Shown one piece after another: positions 1 through 5,188 of a DNA stretch of 6,193 nt. How positions within the stretch are numbered: the first letter of the stretch is position 1; each line of letters begins with the position of its first letter. The position numbers were made by a program, and so were the translations under genes. The notes beneath the pieces were generated by a model. That model was not told the origin of the DNA and did not search any database. It saw nothing but the letters and a program-made list of their open reading frames with translations. The DNA comes from Allomuricauda sp. (GTDB taxonomy: Bacteria > Bacteroidota > Bacteroidia > Flavobacteriales > Flavobacteriaceae). Location of the stretch: positions 1-6,193 of the forward strand of contig JANQOD010000299.1 in assembly GCA_028289745.1 (NCBI GenBank), read 5' to 3'.

Positions 1-866
1 ACATGGGCAAAGTTGTTGACCCTTGCGCATTCGGTCACCGATAGGTCATCGGTGACGGCATACATCACCCCCGAGGTGCCCCCCGTGGCCGCTACTTCAC
101 CGGGCCGCAATACGTTCAACGAAAGCGCATTGTTGGGTTGGTCACCGGCCCGATAGAGGATTGGGGTGCCCTCCAGAAGGCCGCTTTCTTCGGCCCCCTT
201 TTCAAAAACCGTGCCCTGGGGCCCAAAGGTGGGGACGGTGTCAGGGACCATATTCCTCGAAATATCGAAATGATCCAAGATTTCCTTGGAAATCGTCTCG
301 TCTTGAAAATCCCAAAAGATACCTTCTGAAAGACCTGATATGGTCGTGTTGATCATGTTTGAAAAACGATAGGCGATATAGTCGCCCGGCAACATAAATT
401 TATGGACCCTTTCAAAAATGTCTGGTTCATGTTGTTTCACCCAGGCCAATTTTGAAGCGGTAAAATTTGCCGGGGAGTTCAGTAAGTGCGCATCGCAATG
501 GGCCCCGCCAATGGCACTGTAGGCTTCTTCGCCAATTTCAACGGCCCTGCTGTCGCACCAGATGATCGACCTTCTCAATGGTCTTCCATCCGCATCGACA
601 ATGACCAGCCCGTGCATTTGATAGGCGATGCCGATCGCTTTGATGTCTTTTGGCACTACTCCTGTCAATGCTTTGATCTTTTGTATTCCCTCACAGACCA
701 ATCGCCACCAATCTTCCGGATCCTGTTCGGCCCATCCTATTTTTGGCGCATGAATGGACATTTCGATTTCGGGCACCTGTACGACTGCCATACTCTTGCC
801 ATTGGCGCTTTCAACAAGGGCAATCTTGATGGATGAACTCCCTAAATCTATTCCTAAATAATACAA
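1..866 (-). CDS. xylB: Xylulokinase (FGGY carbohydrate kinase), C-terminus cut by window edge
   Basis: Cytoplasmic kinase that would phosphorylate D-xylulose to xylulose 5-phosphate with ATP, feeding xylose into the pentose phosphate pathway. The frame is open from 866 down to base 1 (288 residues, against roughly 490-500 for the family), so the N-terminal domain and the start of the C-terminal ATPase domain are present. Visible motifs: the phosphate-1 loop LGIDLGSSSIK (residues 4-14), WAEQDPEDWW (45-54), QMHGL (83-87, the xylulokinase-type substrate motif), WCDSRA (103-108), MLPGDYIAYRF in mid-protein, AGDQPNNALSLN with the probable catalytic base D242, and GGTSG (262-266). The start is TTG at 866, chosen because it gives the usual short N-terminus before the GIDLGSS loop and no in-frame ATG lies nearby. 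It is divergent from the ROK kinase. Family assignment is firm. Xylulose as substrate is inferred from QMHG and overall similarity; another pentulose is possible. Confidence 0.9.
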   Translation of the reverse strand, partial: MYYLGIDLGSSSIKIALVESANGKSMAVVQVPEIEMSIHAPKIGWAEQDPEDWWRLVCEGIQKIKALTGVVPKDIKAIGIAYQMHGLVIVDADGRPLRRSIIWCDSRAVEIGEEAYSAIGGAHCDAHLLNSPANFTASKLAWVKQHEPDIFERVHKFMLPGDYIAYRFSNMINTTISGLSEGIFWDFQDETISKEILDHFDISRNMVPDTVPTFGPQGTVFEKGAEESGLLEGTPILYRAGDQPNNALSLNVLRPGEVAATGGTSGVMYAVTDDLSVTECARVNNFAH

Positions 867-905
867 TGGATATCAACGTAAGAGAAACATTTCTAAAAAT
901 ATCAA

Positions 906-938
906 AAAAACTAACAAATGGATTACTTTTAGGGCAAA
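906..938 (-). promoter_or_regulatory. Candidate Bacteroidetes-type promoter for the xylulokinase gene
   Basis: Read on the minus strand, TTTG (938-935) is followed after 21 bp by TAGTTTTT (913-906). This matches the Bacteroidetes primary sigma pattern TTTG, 19-21 bp, TAnnTTTG at all but the last base. Transcription would start near 899, giving a leader of about 33 nt to the TTG start at 866. The -33 element lies only 5 bp from the ROK kinase ATG on the other strand, so factors bound here could affect both genes. I saw no equally good promoter for the ROK gene. The region is AT-rich, so a chance match is possible. Confidence 0.35.
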
Positions 939-943
939 AGCTT

Positions 944-1906
944 ATGACTATGGATTTGGTAATCGGAATCGATATCGGGGGTACAAAAACAAAGATCGGA
1001 CTCGTTGACAGAGAAGGGAACTGTTTGATCAAAAAGAATTTCAGAACCAGGGAATACCCAGACCTGAATGCCTATCTCGATCAAGCCAAAGGTGTTGTGG
1101 ATTCGTTGTTGGGCGAATTGGATGTCGAGGCCAATATACTGGGCTGTGGTATTGGCGCCCCTAATGCTTCAAGCAAAAAGGGAACCATTGAAAATGCTGC
1201 CAATCTGCTCTGGAAAGGATCTACCCCCATTCTTGAGAGGTTTAGGGAAAAAATGCCCATGCCCATGCGCATCATGAACGATGCCAGTGCAGCGGCCTTG
1301 GGCGAGATGCTCTTTGGCAATGGTAGAAACATGACCGATTTCATCATTGTTACCTTGGGCACCGGATTTGGGGCCGGCATTGTGGCCAATGGCCAACTTA
1401 TCGATGGGTATGATGGTTTTGCAGGTGAGCTTGGCCATATCGATATGACCATTGGCGACGGACGCATGACCGGATTGGGTGTGCCGGGCGGTCTTGAGGC
1501 CTATGTTTCGGCAACTGGACTCAAGAGAACGATCATGTTCATGCAGAGCAAGTATATGGATGACAGCAGGTTCAGGGATATATCGTACAATGGGCTTCAT
1601 GGCGAAGAGATTACCAAGGCTGCTGAAGAAGGAGACCCCATTGCCCTGAAAGCCTTTGATTTCACGGCCAAGATCATGGCGCAGGCATTGGCCAATTTTA
1701 CAGCTTTTACCCAGCCTGAAGCCTTTATTTTGATGGGAGGGCTCATGCAAAGTGGAAAATGGTTGACCGATCCGTTGAAAGTATATTTTGAGGAATTTCT
1801 ATTGGATGTGTATAAGGGAAAAGTAAAGATCATGACCTCGGGCATGCCCGGTAAAGATGCTGCCATTTGTGGCGCTGCCGCTTTGATTTGGGAAAATCAT
1901 CGGTAA
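944..1906 (+). CDS. ROK-family sugar kinase (glucokinase-like) lacking the zinc-site cysteines
   Basis: Cytoplasmic ATP-dependent sugar kinase of the ROK family, 320 residues, about the usual size. Motifs: phosphate-1 loop GIDIGGTKTKIGLVD (8-22), GCGIGAPN (67-74), NDASAAALGE (112-121) with the probable catalytic base D113, VTLGTGFGAGIV (136-147), sugar-binding ELGH (162-165), GGLEAYVSATG (182-192) and the C-terminal GGLMQSG and CGAAALI adenosine-side segments. No N-terminal helix-turn-helix is present, so it is a kinase and not a ROK repressor. Oddity: the CxCGxxGC zinc cysteines are replaced by T176, L178 and G183, although H165 remains. Start: ATG 944 (AGGG at 931-934 gives a possible ribosome site); ATG 950 is equally possible. 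The frame stays open upstream to 833, but that extension overlaps the xylulokinase start and looks non-protein-like. Glucose is the likeliest substrate but is not proven. Its divergent partner suggests a sugar-catabolism locus. Confidence 0.88.
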   Translation: MTMDLVIGIDIGGTKTKIGLVDREGNCLIKKNFRTREYPDLNAYLDQAKGVVDSLLGELDVEANILGCGIGAPNASSKKGTIENAANLLWKGSTPILERFREKMPMPMRIMNDASAAALGEMLFGNGRNMTDFIIVTLGTGFGAGIVANGQLIDGYDGFAGELGHIDMTIGDGRMTGLGVPGGLEAYVSATGLKRTIMFMQSKYMDDSRFRDISYNGLHGEEITKAAEEGDPIALKAFDFTAKIMAQALANFTAFTQPEAFILMGGLMQSGKWLTDPLKVYFEEFLLDVYKGKVKIMTSGMPGKDAAICGAAALIWENHR

Positions 1907-1920
1907 AGGGGGTGCTGTTG

Positions 1921-1983
1921 TTCAATGTTGGAGGTTCAAGGTTCGGGGTTTTCCATAATGCATAACGCTGAACCGATGACCCT
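1921..1983. repeat. Degenerate 7-bp-spaced sequence next to the heptamer array
   Basis: Cut into 7-mers from 1921, this stretch gives nine units, several of them related: TTCAATG, TTGGAGG, TTCAAGG, TTCGGGG and TTTTCCA begin with TT, then TAATGCA and TAACGCT begin with TAA. Three bases (GAT, 1984-1986) separate it from the clean array, so the phase shifts there. It may be a decayed or differently seeded part of the same array. The similarity is weak enough that coincidence is possible. Confidence 0.35.
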
Positions 1984-1986
1984 GAT

Positions 1987-2098
1987 TTCGCAGTTCGTAG
2001 TTCGCATTTCGCATTTCGCGATTCGCACTTCGCAGTTCGCATTTCGCGATTCGCAGTTCGTACTTCGCATTTTGTACTTCGCATTTCGTACTTCGCAT
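1987..2098. repeat. 16-copy heptanucleotide array, consensus TTCGCAN
   Basis: Sixteen consecutive 7-bp units with no insertion or deletion. Fifteen begin with TTCG and one with TTTG. The last three bases vary: CAT in six units, CAG in three, TAC in three, CGA in two, and CAC and TAG in one each. The last six units alternate TAC and CAT, so a 14-bp dimer is repeated three times (2057-2098, one C-to-T change at 2073). The array lies between the ROK kinase stop and the candidate RNA, and its last units occupy the upstream part of that RNA's putative promoter. It resembles the short heptamer arrays known from intergenic regions of other bacteria such as cyanobacteria. Function unknown. Confidence 0.95.
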
Positions 2099-2114
2099 TT
2101 CTTTCATATCTTTG
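2084..2114 (+). promoter_or_regulatory. Candidate promoter for the small RNA, -7 box TATCTTTG
   Basis: TATCTTTG at 2107-2114 is an exact match to the Bacteroidetes -7 consensus TAnnTTTG. The -33 position falls in the last heptamers, where TTTCG (2084-2088) is a near-match to TTTG at 18-19 bp spacing. Transcription would start around 2120, just ahead of three hairpins and a terminator. The -7 box is good; the -33 box is weak. Confidence 0.4.
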
Positions 2115-2119
2115 CCCCG

Positions 2120-2207
2120 TTGTGTTGGTTCCGAAGTACTCGGAACAGGTTGTGACACCTAATAGGTGTCTGCCAATGAAAGGCTTTCCTAACGGAAGGC
2201 TTTTTTT
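2120..2207 (+). ncRNA. Candidate structured small RNA with its own terminator
   Basis: About 88 nt of tightly packed potential structure. P2 is a perfect 7-bp stem, GTTCCGA 2128-2134 with TCGGAAC 2140-2146 (loop AGTAC). P3 is a perfect 7-bp stem, GACACCT 2154-2160 with AGGTGTC 2164-2170 (loop AAT). A closing helix is possible between 2123-2127 and 2174-2178 (TGTTG with CAATG, two G-U pairs), which would make a three-way junction. The terminator hairpin follows directly. A TAnnTTTG box lies 6 nt before the predicted start. I do not recognise it as SRP RNA, 6S RNA, tmRNA or a tRNA. Alternatively, it could be the structured 3' end of the ROK kinase mRNA, or P2 and P3 could be protein-binding inverted repeats. 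Identity and transcription are inferred from sequence only. Confidence 0.4.
2179..2207 (+). terminator. Rho-independent terminator reading rightward
   Basis: AAAGGCTTTCC (2179-2189) can pair with the strand at 2194-2204 through an 11-bp stem containing two G-U pairs, with loop TAAC. Seven Ts (2201-2207) overlap and follow the stem. On the opposite strand the two G-U pairs become A-C mismatches and no comparable T run follows, so it serves plus-strand transcription: the candidate small RNA, the ROK kinase mRNA, or both. It ends 5 bp before the hutG stop codon, which faces it. Confidence 0.8.
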
Positions 2208-2212
2208 GTTCA

Positions 2213-3163
2213 TTACATATTGTGGATGAGGTAATGTATTAGGGAAGCGGCCAGTTTAGCGGTGCGCCCATCAACATCATATTTTGGGTTCAATTCTGCG
2301 ATATCCAAAGAAATCAGTTTTTCAGAGGCCAAAATGGTTTTCAACGATTCCAGTACGATATCTTGTGAATAGCCCATGGGTGAGGCCGCACTGACCCCCG
2401 GGGCAAAGGCCGAAGAAAAGCCATCAAGGTCAATGGTAACGTAAACCTGGTCAACGCCCTTTAGAAAAGCGATGATCCATTTATTGATCTCATCGACAAA
2501 TTGCATTCGAAAGGTATCACGCTCCAAAAATTTGGCATCCAGTGCTTGGGCGGTCTGAAACAGCGTTCGGTCATTGGCATCTTTTCGAATACCAAGGCAT
2601 AGATAATGAAAGGGGTCATTTTCGTTGGCGATTTGGTAAAAAGGAGTGCCCGAATTTGCGCCGTGGGTATCATCTCTGAGGTCAAAGTGTGCATCAAAGT
2701 TGATGATGCCTATCGAAGGTCTTCGTTTTTCAGCGATTAAATATTTTTTGATTCCGTTATAGTGGCCGTAGGCGATGTCGTGTCCGCCTCCCAATAGTAT
2801 CGGTAAAGTGCCTGATGCCAAAAGTTTGGCGGTATGATCGGTAAGTTGTTGTTGGGCCGCCTCCATATCGCCATCGGCACATACCACATCGCCGAAATCA
2901 AACAGAGCTACTTCGTTTGGCAGATGGTTGGGCATTTTGGCCAAGGCCTTACGAATATGGTATGGACCCTCTTTTGCCCCAATGCGGCCTTGGTTTCGTT
3001 TGACCCCTTCATCACAGGCATAGCCTAGAACGGCAAAACTTTTTTGTGTTTGTTTTTCAATTTCGGTCACAGGGAGACACTGCACTTTCTCATGTAGGTA
3101 GAGTTGTTGCGCAGAAGTTCTGCCCGACCATATTTTCGATGAAGGTTTTTTATAGGTGGCCAT
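2213..3163 (-). CDS. hutG: Formimidoylglutamase (arginase/ureohydrolase family)
   Basis: Last step of histidine degradation: hydrolyses N-formimidoyl-L-glutamate to L-glutamate and formamide in the cytoplasm, using two Mn2+ ions. The protein has 316 residues, normal for the family. All six metal ligands of the arginase fold are visible: H128 in GGGHD, D157, H159 and D161 in NFDAHFD, and D245 and D247 in IDLDGF. The C-terminal SLDIAELNPKYD (285-296) is the conserved family ending. The motifs alone fit agmatinase or arginase too; position directly after hutU decides the assignment. ATG 3163 is 2 nt after the hutU stop; a GTG at 3169 would instead overlap that stop by 4 nt (GTGA). Either implies translational coupling. 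It is the last gene of the operon; no leftward T-tailed terminator is obvious within about 100 bp after its stop. Confidence 0.92.
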   Translation of the reverse strand: MATYKKPSSKIWSGRTSAQQLYLHEKVQCLPVTEIEKQTQKSFAVLGYACDEGVKRNQGRIGAKEGPYHIRKALAKMPNHLPNEVALFDFGDVVCADGDMEAAQQQLTDHTAKLLASGTLPILLGGGHDIAYGHYNGIKKYLIAEKRRPSIGIINFDAHFDLRDDTHGANSGTPFYQIANENDPFHYLCLGIRKDANDRTLFQTAQALDAKFLERDTFRMQFVDEINKWIIAFLKGVDQVYVTIDLDGFSSAFAPGVSAASPMGYSQDIVLESLKTILASEKLISLDIAELNPKYDVDGRTAKLAASLIHYLIHNM

Positions 3164-3165
3164 GT

Positions 3166-5187
3166 TCACTCAAAGATAGCATCCAAAAGATTGTCATCGA
3201 CCAAATTCGGTAAGGTCACTTTAAGTTCTGGCGTACGGGCCATTTCCCTTTTGATGGCAAACAACGCTTCGTTATTGCGCGCCCAACTTCTTCGCGAAAT
3301 ACCGTTGTTCACATCATAAAAAAGCATGCGCTTCAATCGTTTTGATGCTTCTTCACTGCCGTCGAGCACCATACCGAAGCCCCCATTGATAACCTCGCCC
3401 CAACCGACACCGCCACCATTGTGGATCGATACCCAGGTCGCGCCCCTAAAGCTATCGCCAATGACATTGTGCATGGCCATATCAGCGGTAAACTTGCTTC
3501 CGTCATAAATATTGCTGGTCTCCCTGAATGGAGAATCGGTACCACTGACATCATGGTGATCCCTGCCCAAGACCACAGGGGCCGAGAGGTCACCGTTATG
3601 AATGGCTTGGTTGAACGCCTCGGCAATTTTCACACGGCCCTCTGCATCGGCATACAGAATTCTGGCTTGAGAGCCGACCACCAATCGGTTTTGCTCGGCC
3701 TCTTCGATCCATTTGATGTTGTCTTGCATTTGTTGCCGGATTTCCTTGGGAGCGGTTTCCATGACTTCTTTCATTACCCGCAGGGCAATCGCATCGGTCT
3801 TCTGTAAATCTTTGGTATTGCCCGAGGTGCAGACCCAACGAAAGGGACCAAAACCATAGTCGAAACACATGGGCCCCAAAATGTCCTGCACATATGATGG
3901 GTATTTGAAATCCACTCCGTTGGGGGCCATGACATCACCGCCGGCTCGAGAGGCCTCCAACAAAAAGGCATTGCCATAGTCAAAGAAATAGGTGCCCCTG
4001 GCATGGTGCCCGTTGATGGCCGACACCTGCCTTCGCAACGATTTTTGAACCGCTGATCTGAAGGCTTGGGGATCTGTGGCCATTAACTCGTTGGCCTCCG
4101 AAAAAGAAAGCCCCACAGGGTAATAACCTCCTGCCCATGGGTTGTGCAGTGAAGTTTGGTCAGAGCCTAGATGTATAAAAATGTCTTCTTCATAGAACCG
4201 TTCCCAGACATCGACGACATTGCCGATATAGGCCAAAGAGATTGTTTCATTCCCTTCAATGCCCCTTTTGGTACGTTTGACCAGTTGACCCATATCGTCG
4301 ATCAGCTCATCGACCCAACCTTGTTCATGTCTTTTTTGTGCTGCGGTCGGGTTCACTTCCGCACATATCGTAATACAGCCCGCGATGTTACCCGCTTTGG
4401 GCTGTGCCCCGCTCATACCGCCCAACCCGGCGGTCAAAAACACCTTTCCCTTTGAAGAGTCCCCTTTTTTCAACACCTTTCTGAAAGCGTTCATAACCGT
4501 GATGGCCGTGCCGTGCACGATACCTTGTGGCCCGATGTACATATACGAACCCGCGGTCATTTGCCCATACTGGGTAACGCCCAAGGCATTGTAGCGCTCC
4601 CAATCATCGGGCCTTGAATAATTGGGGATCATCATTCCGTTGGTGATCACGGCCCTTGGTGCTTCTTTTGACGACGGAAAAAGCCCCATGGGATGGCCTG
4701 AGTACATGTGCAAGGTCTGTTCATCGGTCATCTCCGCCAAGTATTTCATGGTCAGAAGGTACTGAGCCCAATTCTGAAACACGGCCCCATTGCCCCCATA
4801 GGTGATCAACTCTTCAGGGTGTTGGGCCACCGCGGGATCCAAGTTGTTCTGGATCATCAACATTATCGATGCGGCTTGTCGGCTTTTTGCGGGATAGTCA
4901 CCGATAGGGCGTGCATATAGCTCATAATCGGGCTTGAAACGATACATATAAATGCGGCCACGGGTGCGCAATTCTTTCGCAAACTCTGGGGCCAGTTCGC
5001 TATGCCACTCTTTCGGAAAGTAGCGCAGGGCATTGCGAACGGCGAGTTTTTTTTCTTCGGATGTCAAGATGTCCTTGCGCTTGGGCGCAGGATTACCGCC
5101 CTTGTGGTATGGTCTTTTTTTTGGTAACTCCTTTGGAATTCCCTGAAGGATGGCTTCTTTGAACAAAGGAAGTGTTGAGGTGGCCAT
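3166..5187 (-). CDS. hutU: Urocanate hydratase (urocanase), long form
   Basis: Second step of histidine degradation: adds water to urocanate to give 4-imidazolone-5-propionate, using tightly bound NAD+ as an electrophile; cytoplasmic, normally a homodimer. The protein has 673 residues. Motifs: YGGNG (130-134), MYSGHPMGLFPS (161-172), GQMTAGS (208-214), the NAD-binding glycine segment GLGGMSGAQ (254-262), GSDQTSLHNP (341-350), FGPFRWVCTSG (446-456) with C453 as the likely active-site cysteine, RDHHDVSGTDSPFRETSN (542-559) and GGGVGWGEVINGGFG (590-604). It is much longer than the approximately 556-residue Pseudomonas/Bacillus enzyme and follows the vertebrate UROC1 type closely in sequence and length (recalled, not aligned). 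The start is ATG 5187, one base after the hutI stop. An ATG-led extension to 5220 would overlap hutI by 32 bp and add 11 residues (MFGKTESKPID) and is less likely. Confidence 0.97.
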   Translation of the reverse strand: MATSTLPLFKEAILQGIPKELPKKRPYHKGGNPAPKRKDILTSEEKKLAVRNALRYFPKEWHSELAPEFAKELRTRGRIYMYRFKPDYELYARPIGDYPAKSRQAASIMLMIQNNLDPAVAQHPEELITYGGNGAVFQNWAQYLLTMKYLAEMTDEQTLHMYSGHPMGLFPSSKEAPRAVITNGMMIPNYSRPDDWERYNALGVTQYGQMTAGSYMYIGPQGIVHGTAITVMNAFRKVLKKGDSSKGKVFLTAGLGGMSGAQPKAGNIAGCITICAEVNPTAAQKRHEQGWVDELIDDMGQLVKRTKRGIEGNETISLAYIGNVVDVWERFYEEDIFIHLGSDQTSLHNPWAGGYYPVGLSFSEANELMATDPQAFRSAVQKSLRRQVSAINGHHARGTYFFDYGNAFLLEASRAGGDVMAPNGVDFKYPSYVQDILGPMCFDYGFGPFRWVCTSGNTKDLQKTDAIALRVMKEVMETAPKEIRQQMQDNIKWIEEAEQNRLVVGSQARILYADAEGRVKIAEAFNQAIHNGDLSAPVVLGRDHHDVSGTDSPFRETSNIYDGSKFTADMAMHNVIGDSFRGATWVSIHNGGGVGWGEVINGGFGMVLDGSEEASKRLKRMLFYDVNNGISRRSWARNNEALFAIKREMARTPELKVTLPNLVDDNLLDAIFE

Positions 5188-5188
5188 G

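Noticed and set aside
486..836. Plus-strand reading frame opposite the xylulokinase
   Set aside because: It is entirely antisense to a clear FGGY kinase and its translation matches nothing recognisable.
924..931. TACTTTTA as a -7 box for the ROK kinase
   Set aside because: No TTTG lies 19-21 bp upstream, and the start site would leave almost no leader before the ATG at 944.
833..943. N-terminal extension of the ROK kinase from the ATG at 833
   Set aside because: The extra 37 residues are Asn/Leu/Lys-rich, do not resemble a ROK N-terminus or a helix-turn-helix, and would overlap the xylulokinase start and its promoter.
1987..2098. CRISPR array
   Set aside because: Units are 7 bp and directly adjacent, with no 25-40 bp repeats or unique spacers, and no cas genes are present.
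2120..2207. tRNA, SRP RNA, 6S RNA or tmRNA
   Set aside because: There is no CCA-type acceptor stem or T-loop GTTCRA set, no SRP GGAAG/AGCAG core, and the length is too short for 6S or tmRNA.
1830..2213. Minus-strand repeat-protein genes across the heptamer array
   Set aside because: Openness follows from the repeat composition. One candidate runs into the ROK kinase coding sequence, and starts and ends show no gene-like features.
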